Below, piece after piece: positions 11,321-23,006 of a stretch of DNA of 64,000 bases. Below the pieces are notes generated by a model. The model was not told the origin of the DNA. It made no database searches and saw only the letters and a program-made list of their open reading frames with translations. Numbering within the stretch: position 1 is the first letter of the stretch; each line of letters starts with the position of its first letter. Origin of the DNA: Impatiens glandulifera (Eukaryota > Streptophyta > Magnoliopsida > Ericales > Balsaminaceae); the NCBI RefSeq assembly GCF_907164915.1, contig NC_061868.1, positions 23,803,819-23,867,818 on the forward strand. The letters run 5' to 3'. The position numbers and the translations under genes were made by a program.

Positions 11321-12292
11321 AATCACTAATCAGAATTGTGATTAAAAAGTATTTTGCTAAACTTACCAGCGATACTCAAATCCATATAATCACTAAGCAG
11401 AATTGTGATTAAAAAGTGTTTCGCTAAACTGACCAGCGGCACTTAAATCTATATAATCACTAAGTAGAATTGTGATTAAATAGTATTCGCTAAACTGACC
11501 AGCAATACTTAAACCTATATAATCACTAAGCAAAATTGTGATTAAATAGTATTTCGCTAAATTGACCAGCGATACTCAAATCCATATAATCACTAAGCAG
11601 AATTGTGATTAAAAAGTGTTTCGTTAAACTGACCAGCGGCACTTAAATCTATATAATCACTAAGCAGAATTGTGATTAAATAGTATTTCGCTAAACTGAC
11701 CAGCGATACTCAAATCCATATAATCACTAAGTAGAATTGTGATTAAAAAGTGTTTCGCTAAACTGACCAGCGGCACTTAAATCTATATAATCACTAAGCA
11801 GAATTGTGATTAAATAGTATTTGCTAAACTGACCAGCAATACTTAAATCTATATAATCACTAAGCAGAATTGTGATTAAATAGTATTTCGCTAAATTGAC
11901 CAGCGATACTCAAATCCATATAATCACTAAGCAGAATTGTGATTAAAAAGTGTTTCGCTAAACTGACCAGCGGCACTTAAATCTATATAATCACTAAGCA
12001 GAATTGTGATTAATTAGTATTTCGCTAAACTGACCAGCGATACTTAAATCTATATAATCACTAAGCAGAATTGTGATTAAATAGTATTTCGCTAAATTGA
12101 CCAGCGATACTTAGATTCATAATAATCACTAAGTAGAATTGTGATTAAAAAGTATTTCGCTAAACTGACCAGCGATACTTAAATAATCACTAATCAGAAT
12201 TGTGATTAAAAAGTATTTCGCTAAACTGACCAGCGACACTCAAATCTATATAATCACTAAGTAGAATTGTGATTAAATAGTATTTCGCTAAA
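11321..12292 (+). repeat. 67-bp tandem array (15 monomers) with higher-order structure
   Basis: Monomers start at 11321, 11388, 11454, 11521, 11588, 11655, 11721, 11788, 11855, 11921, 11988, 12055, 12123, 12183 and 12251. Every monomer keeps AATCAC...GTGATT; a second stem is formed by AGTAT...ATACT around CGCT...AGCG. Monomers 11388, 11588, 11721 and 11921 form a variant class with AGTGT and GCACT instead. Five monomers (11388-11720) repeat as a block in 11721-12054, giving a 333-bp higher-order period. No ORF runs through it. Confidence 0.95.
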
Positions 12293-12649
12293 AAAAAAAT
12301 ATATATGCAATCAGCAAACTAAGTCAAGATGTGTACTCATGTACAATCCAAAGACTAGGCGAGGTGTGTAGAAATATGGTCGAAACCACCAGGCTCGATC
12401 TACATGATCGATAAACCAGGAGCGATGCATATTCTAAACAAAGGTGAATCGTCAACGAGTGGATGATAAACCGACTTTGAAGAATGAAGGGTAAATTACA
12501 CGGGTCTCCCGAGAGACTCGTCAGGTTTGTTCTCTTTTCATTCAAGGAAGCCAAAAATAAACTATAAATTGGGTGTTTTCAAAACGCAGTGCCTATTTTC
12601 AAGCTTGGACATGCATTTTTCTAAACCAAGTGTTTTCTACAAATTTTGT

Positions 12650-12664
12650 CCAAAAGGGGCATTC
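12650..12664 (+). other. Tat-b polypurine tract
   Basis: CCAAAAGGGGCATTC lies directly before the 3' LTR start at 12665, the expected site for plus-strand priming. Confidence 0.8.
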
Positions 12665-15480
12665 TGTAGACACTCATTTTTCACACCTAATTTTATAGTT
12701 TATACTTTTCATAAATCTGAGTCTATAAAATTTTCTCGAATTCATTCACGGACTCATTGCACGATTTATATTAAAGACGATTATTTTTAGAACAATTGAG
12801 TTTTTGAAAATAATTGATTTTGGATTCTTAATAAAGTTAAGGTAGTAAATTGTCTATGTTACAACACTTAGAGAAGTTATTATACTTAAAATATTCAAGG
12901 TTTTATTTAATTAATTACCTTGGGTATTTATAAAAAATAAAAATTAAAAAAATTATTTACAAAATATATATTAGCGTTTTTTATAAAATTTCGTTAGGTA
13001 TATTTTGTTTTCTTTTAATTAGATTAGTTTGTTAGATTAGTTAGATTAGATTTTGCAATTTGATTAAGTTAGTTAGTATTTTATTATAATTATAATTGTT
13101 CCTTAGAAATAGGAATAATTAATAATAATATAATTGTTTTTTTAATTGTTTGTTTTAATTTTATTTCTTTTGTAGGATAAAGGGAAATGGGTCAATCCAA
13201 GATCCACATGCAAGATCCGGATCAGATTTGTGAATAGAGATAGGAAGATCCAAATCAAAGGCAAATCAACCTGAAGTAAGGCCAAGGAAAGGATCCAATT
13301 GACGGATCCGACCGGTCACCCGACTAATGGACCGACCCATGCCCAAGATTCGACCCATGAAATCAAAGGTTAAAAGAGTTAGGTGAAGGCAACGGTCATC
13401 TTCTTGATGGTGACAACCACAAATCTTGAAATGACGATTCTATCATGTGCGGTCAAAAGAAAATAAAAGAAGTTGCTAAAAAAGAGGAGGAAGTGGCAAG
13501 AGAGAAAGTTTCAACGTGTATAGAAGAAAAGATTGAAGACTTAGTTTTTTTTTAATTATAAAATTAAAATGACCAAGTAATACATCATTATTAAATAAAG
13601 ATTAAATCCCATTGGATTGAAAACTTGATTTAGTGACATGTCAAGTGGAGATTGCTCCATTATTTTAAACATTTGTAAATGTTTAAAATAGTTTTCTTTC
13701 CAACGGTCAAGTTTGTTAAATGGGCCTTTGGGCCCTAGGGTTTCATAGCTTGGCCTATAAATACCCCTCTTAACACCCTAGCAAAGGAGGAGGACTTCAA
13801 CTCTCGACCTTCAATCTTCACCTTCTTCTCTCTCTTTACACATTAGGCTGCCGAATTAGACCATACTTTTCTAAAAAACCTAAGCAAGAGCACCAACTAG
13901 ATTTGTTGAGTCACAAGTCTCTTGATTAGGGTTTTCATTTTTTTTGCAAGGATATAAAGAGTAACCCTTTGTAAGCTCTTTTTCCTTTCTTTTGTTTATT
14001 TAAATTTGAATTTGAATTTTACTTTCATTTGATTTTTATTTTCTTTGTACTTTATATTATGCATGATTTCCTTTAAATTTATTGTTTTGATAGGCGTGTA
14101 GGTTTTATTTATGTACCTTAATCATGTAAATAAGTAGAATAGAAATAACATGTAAATAAATAAATAAAAAAGCAGAAAAAGTTTTCAAAAACACTACCAA
14201 AATAAAAAAAATGTAAAATTTGTCTTATTTTATATAGTTGATTTTTTTTATTCTTTTAAGTAACTAGATCTAAGGTTTTTTTATTTATATAAATGTTTAA
14301 TTGTATTATTATAATTTTTCTGCAAAGTTTCATGTTCATTGGGATCCATTTGGATCACCAAATAATTTTTTTTAGCTAGGATTAGGTGGAAAAACCAAAA
14401 AAACAGCAAGTTATTCTACAAGGAGACGCATGTTCTTCAGCCTTCCAGCACTTCTCCCAGGGTCTCGGCGCTTTCCAGACGCGCTTGCTCTGCTCCAGCT
14501 GCTGCTGAATCAGACTTCTGACGCTTCCCAGGCGACGCTTGCTGCAGTCTTCAACTTTTTTATTTTTTTTATTTGTTTATTTGTTTATTTTATTTATTTC
14601 TGCATTTTAGATTTAGGTTTATTTTTTGTCTGACATTTTTTTTATTAGTTAAGAGTTTGTGGCTTGTTTGATCCTAGGTTAGAAAAAAAAAATTAAAATT
14701 AAATCCTAACTAAAATTGAACTTAGCCCAAACTTAGACTTAGAATTTTCTTTAGACATAGGACTTTTTTATTTTATTTTATTTTATTTATTATTATTATT
14801 TTATTATTATTTTTATTATTTTCATTATTATTTTTATTTAAATAAAAAAACCCCAAAATAGTAAAATTTTAGACCTTTAAATAATTCACTAAAGTTTCTT
14901 AAAAATTAATCTAGACTTAGGCCAATTAATTTTTGATTAATAACTTGCATAGTTTTGATTTTTAGGATAACTTTATGTGTAAATTATTTGCTGTTGTTTT
15001 CTTTTATCTTTACTTATTTTTTTTATCCCATGCAAACCCAATAAATGTTTAAAATGGAAAATCATAAAATGTAAAGCGTAAGAATGTTTTATAGAAAGGC
15101 CAAAATTAATTAGTAGATACCTTAGGGGCGTTGTGGGACATAGCGTCTAAAAACCCTTTCCCACACGTAACCAAACGCCGAACTCACATCTCTTAAATTC
15201 CTAATTTTTGAAATTAGGTGGCGACTCTCTAGTCGTGAGGTTAATTAATACTGAAAAAGTTAAAAAAAGGCCTATGACATACTTCCCATTAAAAAACTCC
15301 CAATCTCTCCCAGATTCGACGGGAAGGTAAGATATGGAGTTGTCTATAAAGCCTTAATTATAAAACTTCAAACTTTAAAATTAATTCCCCTCACGTTTTC
15401 AAAAAATAATTTTTTTTAAAGAGTGTCCAGAATTTTCAAACTAGTTGATCAAAATTCTTTTTTTAAAAAAATCGATCACA
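12665..15480 (+). repeat. Tat-b 3' LTR
   Basis: 2816 bp, nearly identical to 1783-4588. The open frame at 14430-14633 lies in the GC-rich patch and is not a gene: the other LTR copy does not keep it and its C-terminal half translates poly-T. Confidence 0.95.
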
Positions 15481-15485
15481 GTAGT

Positions 15486-16088
15486 GACTTAAGCGGGACA
15501 TACATTGGGATAACGAGCGCTGAGAGCATTTACTACAAGTGATAAGATTGTGCTGTTTTAGAAAGCCTAAGTGTTAAAAGTTACAGTGTGTTCTACAATT
15601 TCGGTGTAAGTTGTAAGAGTATTATCGAGCAGGAAATAAGTCTCGATCGGTTTGTACTTGTAATCCTTAGTGAATATCCTTCTCGCGGTTTCGAGAGGAA
15701 GGGGTGACGTAGGAGTTTTATCTCCGAACATCCATAAAACCTGTCTTGTTATTTACTTTCTGCCGGCTTCATTATCTAACCAACTAACTTAACCACACCG
15801 CTCCAAACCGACTCTATACTAACCATACCGAATATCCAGATTACCAAAACCGACCCACCATTTCCAAATCTCCATCATCCGAAACCGGCCTCGTCTATCA
15901 AACAAGCGTGCCGCTTCAACCTGAAAGCAAACCTCTTCCGCGCTTGAACCTAGTTCAAGAGTTTGTGACAGGTTGTGTAGTATTGAAACCCCGGTGTTAA
16001 TCTCTAACCAGATTAATCACCACCCTTTGAGTGTGAACCGCTAACCGGTCCAACCCCCGGTCCTCTAGCGGCGACCTAGATCCTAACA
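15486..16088 (+). repeat. Sirevirus 1 5' LTR, right part
   Basis: 603 bp matching 27983-28585, with about seven substitutions by eye. It ends CCTAACA just before the primer site. Confidence 0.95.
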
Positions 16089-16090
16089 AT

Positions 16091-16102
16091 TGGTATCAGA
16101 GC
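16091..16102 (+). other. Sirevirus 1 primer binding site
   Basis: TGGTATCAGAGC, complementary to the 3' end of initiator tRNA-Met, 2 nt after the LTR end. Confidence 0.9.
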
Positions 16103-16127
16103 AGTTAGTTTCAATACTCAAGCAAGC

Positions 16128-17963
16128 ATGTATCAAGATAGGCCTCCAATGCTAGAAGGTGATGATTTTGCCAACTGGAAGGCACGTATGCACCTGCACT
16201 TAGTCACCTTGGATGACGAAATGGAGTCCATTCTAACCGAAGGACCGATATTTATTGATAAGGACAGAAAGGAATGGACGACTGAAGATAGAAGAAGAAA
16301 CAACCTGGATAATCATGCAAGAAACCGGATCTCCAACAGTGTGGACAGAAACACATACTGCAAGATCAGAGACTGCAAAACCGCAAAGGAGACATGGAAC
16401 ACGGTTATCCAGATCTTTGAGGGAAATGAACGAACAAGGGAAAATAAAATAATGGTGGCCACACAGAGGTTCGAGAGCATCAAAATGAAACCAAGAGAAA
16501 CTATGAAGGAGTACAGTGACCGGTTCACTGGGGTGCTGGATGAATTAGCATCTCTGGGTAAGAAGTATGACAACAAGAAGGTCATTATGAAAGCTTTGAG
16601 ATCTCTTCCAAGTACTTGGGATATAAAAACAATGGTCATGAGGGAATCAAAGAGCCTACGTAAGATGAAACTACACGATGTATTCGAAGATCTTAAGGCA
16701 TATGAGTTCGAGATGAGATCCAGAACTGAAGAGGAAGTCTCGGCCTCAACATCAACCAGAGCACTCATCACATCTACAGAACCGGCTGCACCTACTCCTG
16801 CACCTACAACGATACCGGTTCCTGCACCCGTACCGATCAGAACCGCCGAACAGTTCACTGAGGATGCCATGGCAATGCTTGCACAAAAATTTGGGAGGTT
16901 CATGAAAAGAAGCCAACCTACGAACAACTACTATGGTGACAAATCCAATGTAAGATGCTATAACTGTAACTGTTTGGGACATTTTAAGTGGGAATGCAGG
17001 AAACCAAGGAGAGATACCCAGAAACCGGATTACCAAAATAACCGGAACAACTATCAAAAAATCGGTGAAGGAAGTGAAGTACCGAAAGCACTGATAGCCG
17101 ACGATGGAGGAAGTCTATGGGCTCACAGTGACAGTGACGATGACCTCACATGTCTCATGGCAAATGAGGAACAGGTATTTGACTCTCCTTGTGAAGAATT
17201 TACTAAGGATGAATTATACAATGCATTGAATGACATGGTAGAAGAATATAAGAACCTACTAACCATGCTACCTAAGCAACTCAATATTAGAGCCGATCCT
17301 ATAATACCTATTCCAATAGAACCAGAGGTACTTATCACAACCGAACCGGAAGTCATACAATCTGATGATACCCATACTCCAGAAACCGAGTTAGATCCTA
17401 AGATCGAACAATCTAGTGAACCGACTAGAGAACTAACCGAGGAAGAGAATGCTCGACTTCAATACAAGATGGCCGCCTATAAGAGATCTAGCGATATAGT
17501 AAAGAATATGAATAGACACTACAGGCATCCTCGCTGTAAGTGTGGCCTAGGATACACAGAGAATAGATCTAAAGACCGAAAACACATAGGGAAAGCAAGG
17601 CTTACAAAAGGAAACCTTCCCTTTATAAAATTTCTTAAGAGCACCTGTACCACTGAAGAAGAGGAGACCGCATATTATAGGGAAGAAAAGCTAAAATACG
17701 ATTATGTTAGTCCAACCGACTCATGGCTTGACCCTGTGAAAAGAAAAGCCGAAATCCTCAGATATAAGAAAAACTTTCCTGAACCGCGTAGGTCAAACTA
17801 CAAATCACCAAACCAAAGACCATCACCATTTAGGACATTTGAAGGAAAACCGAAATACACAAAACCAAGTGTCAAAAAGACAGTTAAGACCCTAGCAAAG
17901 AAGACCGTCCGATTTATTAAGGTCTGGATACCTAAGGGACTAATCGCATGTGGACCCAAGTAA
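16128..17963 (+). CDS. Sirevirus 1 gag
   Basis: 611 codons from an ATG 25 nt after the primer site. Residues 1-200 are the UBN2-type capsid region of Ty1/copia Gag, followed by a Pro/Thr-rich linker. One CCHC knuckle spans residues 277-290 (CYNCNCLGHFKWEC) and binds RNA. The remaining 300 residues form an acidic then basic tail that is long for a copia Gag. The frame stops at 17961-17963, just inside the start of the protease frame, so pol is reached by a frame change. Long Gag C-termini and a gag-pol frame change are usual in Sireviruses. The frame is intact here. Confidence 0.9.
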   Translation: MYQDRPPMLEGDDFANWKARMHLHLVTLDDEMESILTEGPIFIDKDRKEWTTEDRRRNNLDNHARNRISNSVDRNTYCKIRDCKTAKETWNTVIQIFEGNERTRENKIMVATQRFESIKMKPRETMKEYSDRFTGVLDELASLGKKYDNKKVIMKALRSLPSTWDIKTMVMRESKSLRKMKLHDVFEDLKAYEFEMRSRTEEEVSASTSTRALITSTEPAAPTPAPTTIPVPAPVPIRTAEQFTEDAMAMLAQKFGRFMKRSQPTNNYYGDKSNVRCYNCNCLGHFKWECRKPRRDTQKPDYQNNRNNYQKIGEGSEVPKALIADDGGSLWAHSDSDDDLTCLMANEEQVFDSPCEEFTKDELYNALNDMVEEYKNLLTMLPKQLNIRADPIIPIPIEPEVLITTEPEVIQSDDTHTPETELDPKIEQSSEPTRELTEEENARLQYKMAAYKRSSDIVKNMNRHYRHPRCKCGLGYTENRSKDRKHIGKARLTKGNLPFIKFLKSTCTTEEEETAYYREEKLKYDYVSPTDSWLDPVKRKAEILRYKKNFPEPRRSNYKSPNQRPSPFRTFEGKPKYTKPSVKKTVKTLAKKTVRFIKVWIPKGLIACGPK

Positions 17964-19527
17964 ATGTGGGTACCAAATAGTTGTAAATATGTACATTTTG
18001 CAGGACCCAAAGAAGCGGCTAGGAAACTCTGAATGGTTCCTGGACAGCGGCTGCTCCAGACACATGACCGGAAACAGCAATCTGCTAACCGATATTAGAT
18101 CAGTAACCGGTGCTCTAATCACCTTCGGTGACAACTCAAAAGGTAAAACTGTGGGCAAGGGTAAGATTGTCCATGGTAACCTAACTATTGATAATGTACT
18201 TCTAGTTGAAAACCTACGTTTTAATCTGCTTAGCATTAGTCAGATGTGTGATTCTGGATACACGGTAGAATTCCTTAAACATGCATGTTTAGTTAAGAAC
18301 TCTCAAGGCATAGTACTACTAACCGGAAATAGGATAGGTAACATCTACAAGGTAGACTGGAAAACTAGAGTAGAACATCCTATATGCATGATAGCTAAGA
18401 CAGATCAAACCTGGCTATGGCACAAGAGATTAAACCATCTAAACATGAAAACCTTGAACTACATTCGTGGTAAAAAGTTAGTTGAAGGCATTCCTGATAT
18501 AGTATTTAACCAGGATAAGGTTTGTTCAGCATGCCAAATGGGTAAACAAACTAGGTCATCCTTTAAAAGCAAAGGAAACATCCAATCTAGCCGATGTTTA
18601 GATCTCCTTCACATGGATTTATTTGGACCGATTCAGGTCATTAGCCTAGGAGGTATGCTTTACACCATGGTAGTTATTGATGATTACTCTAGATATACAT
18701 GGGTAATATTTCTACCATCTAAACGTGAAACCGTATCAAACCTGATCACACTTCTTAAGCGTTTGCAAAATGAAAAATCAACTCGCATTAACAGCATTCG
18801 AAGTGATAGAGGTACCGAATTTACCAATAGTACATTAACTGCATATCTTGATGAATCCGACATTAGACACGAGTTGTCTAGTGCTAGGACCCCTCAACAA
18901 AATGGCCTGGCCGAGAGAAGAAACCGGACTCTCAAAGAAGCCGCAAGGTCCATGATAGCCGATTCCGGCATTGCTCAGAAATTCTGGGCTGAGGCTATCA
19001 ACACTGCATGCTATACACAAAACCGATCTTTGATAAACAAATTTCACAATAAAACACCGTATGAGGTTTATTTTAACAGAATTCCCAAACTTAAGTACCT
19101 CAGGATTTTCGGTTGTAAGTGTTATATACACATAAATGGTAAAAACCAACTCGCTGTTTTTGATGCAAAAACCGATACCGGAATCATGCTAGGATATTCA
19201 GTAGTAAGCAAAGCATATAGAGTATACAATAATAGAACTGCAACCATGGAGGAAACAATTCACGTTGTTTTCGATGAATCGGTTGAAAGCAATACTGCTT
19301 CATGCTTTGATCTACACAACAGATTGGAAAATAATGATATTCATTCTGATAGTGAAGATGAGACTCCGGTCTTCAGGCGGTTTGTCCATGACCAAATGGG
19401 TAATATTGTACCCAGCCGGATCAAGCTGTTCCACAACAGGAAGCTGACACTTCGGTTCAAACTGAGGAAGCCGGTCGGTCTGACAATCCTGCTCAGCCTA
19501 CCGACATGTCTAGCCTTAATCAAATGA
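17950..19527 (+). CDS. Sirevirus 1 protease and integrase part of pol
   Basis: 525 codons overlapping the gag end in another frame. The first Met is not necessarily the true start. The protease active site is [12 protein letters not shown] (D near residue 32). Integrase follows: HHCC finger (HKRLNHLNM ... CSACQ), then D-D-E core with D in HMDLFGP, D in [10 protein letters not shown] in [11 protein letters not shown] frameshift near 19405-19425 makes the last about 35 residues spurious; homologous reading continues in the frame that starts at 19506. The catalytic parts are uninterrupted, but the polyprotein is broken. Confidence 0.88.
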   Translation: MDPSKCGYQIVVNMYILQDPKKRLGNSEWFLDSGCSRHMTGNSNLLTDIRSVTGALITFGDNSKGKTVGKGKIVHGNLTIDNVLLVENLRFNLLSISQMCDSGYTVEFLKHACLVKNSQGIVLLTGNRIGNIYKVDWKTRVEHPICMIAKTDQTWLWHKRLNHLNMKTLNYIRGKKLVEGIPDIVFNQDKVCSACQMGKQTRSSFKSKGNIQSSRCLDLLHMDLFGPIQVISLGGMLYTMVVIDDYSRYTWVIFLPSKRETVSNLITLLKRLQNEKSTRINSIRSDRGTEFTNSTLTAYLDESDIRHELSSARTPQQNGLAERRNRTLKEAARSMIADSGIAQKFWAEAINTACYTQNRSLINKFHNKTPYEVYFNRIPKLKYLRIFGCKCYIHINGKNQLAVFDAKTDTGIMLGYSVVSKAYRVYNNRTATMEETIHVVFDESVESNTASCFDLHNRLENNDIHSDSEDETPVFRRFVHDQMGNIVPSRIKLFHNRKLTLRFKLRKPVGLTILLSLPTCLALIK

Positions 19528-21224
19528 ACGGTAATTTGGTAGACATCCCTGAGCTGAATCTCAGAAGAAATAGTAAGTATCCTCCTGAGCAAATTATAGG
19601 TGACCCTTCAAAGCCTGTTCGAACTAGGAGTCAACTTCTGGAAGAATATTTTAATTCCGCTTTCATATCACAGATTGAACCGAAAAGAATAGATGAAGCA
19701 TTGTCAGATTCGGATTGGATCTTGGGAATGCAAGAAGAGCTAAACCAGTTCGAGAGTAGTAAAGTCTGGTACTTAGTCCCTATACCGAAAGATCAATCGG
19801 TCATAGGAACAAGATGGGTATTTAGAAACAAACTCAATGAGGACGGTTTGGTCACGAGGAACAAAGCCAGATTAGTGGCACAAGGCTACAAACAGGAAGA
19901 AGGCATTGACTTTGAAGAGTCATTTGCCCCTGTAGCTAGGATTGAAGCCATTAGGATTTTTCTTGCATTTGCTACTTTCAAAAACTTTAAGGTTTTTCAA
20001 ATGGATGTTAAGAGTGCATTCTTGAACGGTGACCTACGTGAAGAGGTATACGTTGAACAACCACCCGGTTTCAAGAATGCTGCATTTCCAAACCATGTAT
20101 ACCGGCTGAACAAAGCTTTATACGGTCTAAAGCAAGCACCTAGAGCCTGGTATGATACACTAACCGCATTTCTATTAGAACATGATTTCACCATCGGTTC
20201 GGTGGATAAGACATTGTTCAAATTTGAAAAGAAGGAACATATCCTACTTGTTCAAATCTATGTAGATGATATCATTTTTGGCTCAACCGATCCTAAATTA
20301 TGTGATAAGTTTTCAAAAATGATGACTGACAAGTTTGAAATGAGTATGATGGGAGAATTAAGTTTCTTCCTAGGTCTTCAGGTTAAACAACTCAAGGAAG
20401 GAACCTTCATAAGCCAACCTAAGTACACCAAGGAGTTACTAAAGAAGTTCGGAATGGACACTTGCTCCTCGGCGGCTACTCCAATGAGCTCATCAGTTAA
20501 GTTGGACAGGGATGATGAGGGCCAATCGGTAGATCAGATTGCATACCGGGGCATGATCGGATCTCTTCTATACCTGACAGCGAGTAGACCGGACATCCTG
20601 TTTGCAGTTGGTGTTTGTGGGAGATTCCAAGCAAATCCAAAACAATCTCACTACACAGCCGCAAAGAGGATACTGAAGTATCTAAAGGGCACACCTGATG
20701 TCGGTTTGTGGTACCCAAAGGACTCGTCCTTCAATCTAACAAGTTACTCAGACGCAGATTATGCAGGTTGTAAGATTGACAGAAAGAGCACCAGCGGAAC
20801 ATGTCAGTTCCTAGGTGACCGGCTTGTTTCATGGAATAACAAGAAGCAGACATCGGTGGCCACGTCCACTGCAGAAGCTGAATATCTGGCGGCCGGAAGT
20901 TGCTGCTCTCAACTCCTCTAGATACAACAACAGTTGAAGGATTTCGGTATCATAGCCGAAGAGTCCCCGATCTTCTGTGACAACACGAGTGCTATAGCAA
21001 TAACGTACAATCCGGTTCTCCACTCCAGAACCAAGCACATCGACATACGGCATCACTTTATCCGGGAACATGTCACGCTGAAGCATATCCGGCTGGAGTA
21101 CGTATCGACCGACCAACAAGTGGCCGATATCTTCACAAAGCCTCTACAGGAAGCTAAGTTCTCTCAATTCAGACTAACTCTCGGTTTAACCGACATTAGT
21201 CAGATCCTTCCTAAGGATGCTTAA
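19506..21224 (+). pseudogene. Sirevirus 1 reverse transcriptase and RNase H
   Basis: RT domain of the Ty1/copia family with [30 protein letters not shown], and YVDD at 20259-20270 (residues 252-255), then [11 protein letters not shown] and [15 protein letters not shown], all typical of Sireviruses. RNase H has the acidic positions in SYSDADYAG and [13 protein letters not shown] at 20919-20921 cuts RNase H; the same frame continues to 21224 through FCDNTSAI and KHIDIRHHFIRE. Together with the upstream frameshift this copy of pol is inactive, but only by a small number of changes. Confidence 0.9.
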
Positions 21225-21736
21225 AGGGAAACCGGTTCAGACAGATAAAACCGGTAGTTCCTCCTAAGCTGTTGAGTTTTTAAATCTTCGAGATACCTAT
21301 GGAAGAACCGCCCAGCTCATCAGATAGAGTAAACCGGCCGGTTACTTGGTGGATGCACCAAATAACCGCATCGGGATGAACAACTGATGACTGACCGGTT
21401 TGGAATCAGGTCATTCTAGATTATTTGAATCTCACAGATGTGGAACAACTATCAATGCTTGTAGATATCTGTTCTGAAACATTGCCCTTTCAAAGTAATA
21501 TGGTCGCGCCTAAAAAGACGTGAAGATCTTTTGATATCTTTCACAGTCCAGGCCTATGACCGACACCTAGACTGCAAACATGCTTATTTCATGCAATATC
21601 TCTTATCCTGCAGTTAATACATGTCATTTCATTTAATGCCTGGACAATAGGATAGTCCCTAAACTAGTATTTAAGTGAAGCAAACATTCACTGTAACACT
21701 CACAAGTCACAAGAACATCCTCTCACTAAGACAAAA
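21225..21736 (+). other. Spacer and candidate promoter before ORF-A
   Basis: About 510 bp without a supported ORF, rich in ACCGG words. A weak TATA-like TAGTATTTAAG lies about 70 bp before the ORF-A ATG. No other structure was recognised. Confidence 0.4.
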
Positions 21737-22488
21737 ATGTCTCAGTTTCCCAACATCCTTCAGGTTGATTTCCAATCTTGCTCTTCCACAGACCAGTATG
21801 AAATATACAAGTTGATAAAGTCCTTGGAGGAAACCGGCCTTGAAAGTTTCCTATGTGCTAAGCACTCCATCTATCCGGACTCCGTTCTGGAGTTCTTCCA
21901 CAATGCAAGGGTGTTTCGGGGCACCCCCCACTTTAACACCCACATCCAATCCAAGGTGGGAGGCATTGTCTTCGATTTCACTGAACGGGACTTTGCGAGG
22001 TGTCATAGCCTGCCAAGGCACGGGATCACAGATCTGGACATCCCTGGGGATGTAAAGCCGAAGTCTGCATCGCCTTCTCTCGATCTGACGAACCGATTGA
22101 GGACCACGGGGCAAAATCATGCTTGAGAGCTGAATATCAGCTTCTCAACGATGTGATCGGCAAAAGCATTTTTGGTAGAGATGTCACCAACACCTACAGT
22201 GTCTCGAACTTTAACATGATGGCGGCTATAATCACTGGCACACCGGTCAACTGGTCGAGGGTGCTCTTTGACATCCTTATCTGGATGATCGGCATCTAAT
22301 CAGTCGGTTTCATTCCCCACATAAGCTGTCTCCTCGTGGAGCTTGGAGTACCGACCTGTCCCGGCGAAGGTCTGAACCAAGCTCAGGTGCTCACCAAAGA
22401 AGTAATCGACCCATTTTATAGGCGGTTCGAGAGAGCCTGGAGGAGAAGAAACCGCCAGAACGGTGACGTCAACACCTTTGCACCCTAA
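21737..22488 (+). pseudogene. ORF-A: accessory protein, first of three paralogues, broken
   Basis: Starts MSQFPNILQVDF. The first 130 codons are open; a +1 shift near 22080 and a TAA at about 22298 break it. Similarity to ORF-B resumes in the shifted frame up to a stop at 22486-22488, so the unbroken length would be near 250 residues. Shared pattern: TGL..FL, an acidic residue, then EFF.NA.V in the N-terminal third; HGAKS, then GTPVNWSRVLFD and VGFIPHIS in the second half. The N-terminal pattern resembles PF20167 (putative plant transposon protein), from memory. There is no signal peptide or membrane segment. Function unknown. Confidence 0.75.
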
Positions 22489-23006
22489 GTCATTTCTTCT
22501 TGCATCCGGTCGTTTTGCTTCATGCACCGAGTGTATTTTTCACCAACTCAAGTTTGATCATGTCGGTTTCACCCACATCTCTATCGGCTTTATCTATGAT
22601 TCTCTCGTTTTTATGTTTTTCTCACCATCCCTTATGCCATTTTCGGCATTGTCTTTGTTATTCTCGGTTTTAATCTAATCTAATATTGGTTATGTATTAA
22701 GTGCATTTAATGAGATAACCATAATTAATGAAATAACCCCCAACCTCCTGCACATTTAAAATCCAACCAAACTGGTTACTTCCCAACTAACACATACCTT
22801 GGGCTTTGCAATTTGCCACTTCCCCATGCGCCTTGAAAAGGTAAAGATTCATTTCCTTAATAAAACAAAACTGACCATCAATGCTCAGATTTTCCCTCCA
22901 AAACCGATCCTATATAAGGAGCCATCCTCTACTCATTTTATCACACCCGAAAAACACAAACTCACCTCTGATATTCTTGAATTTCATCTCTCTCAATACC
23001 GAAATC
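22489..23006 (+). promoter_or_regulatory. Spacer with TATA box before ORF-B
   Basis: AT-rich spacer. TCCTATATAAGGA at 22908-22920 is a good plant TATA match 87-99 bp before the ORF-B ATG, followed by a pyrimidine-rich leader. This suggests a separate transcript rather than readthrough from gag-pol. Confidence 0.55.

Larger units (their letters stand above)
9462..12664 (+). other. Tat-b long 3' non-coding region
   Basis: 3.2 kb between integrase stop and 3' LTR. It holds a three-copy array of about 154-161 bp (9491-9955), three GGGGCATT polypurine-like motifs, unique sequence with only short chance frames (10400-11320), a 15-copy 67-bp array (11321-12292), and the polypurine tract. Tandem arrays in this region are known for Tat/Ogre elements and can seed genomic satellites. 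Confidence 0.85.
1783..15480 (+). mobile_element. Tat-b: nested Ty3/gypsy Tat-lineage element, pol inactivated
   Basis: LTRs at 1783-4588 and 12665-15480 both begin TGTAGACA and end GATCACA. The flanks GCAGT (1778-1782) and GTAGT (15481-15485) form a 5-bp target duplication with one mismatch. The primer site fits tRNA-Arg, as in the Tat lineage. The internal part keeps RT, RNase H, a second archaeal-type RNase H and an integrase without chromodomain; the extra RNase H is diagnostic of Tat. Only a 55-codon trace that could be gag is present before RT and no protease is recognisable. About 3.2 kb of non-coding sequence with two tandem arrays lies between integrase and the 3' LTR. LTRs are about 99% identical by eye apart from short indels, although pol has seven or more in-frame stops. 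Confidence 0.93.

Noticed and set aside
11321..12292. CRISPR-like array
   Set aside because: Monomers are contiguous without unique spacers, it lies inside a plant retrotransposon, and there are no cas genes.
14430..14633. 67-codon frame in the Tat-b 3' LTR
   Set aside because: Lies in the GC-rich patch plus poly-T. The frame is not kept in the 5' LTR copy and has no similarity.
16313..16927. 204-codon minus-strand frame
   Set aside because: It lies antisense to the Sirevirus gag, has no recognisable domain, and follows from codon use on the other strand.
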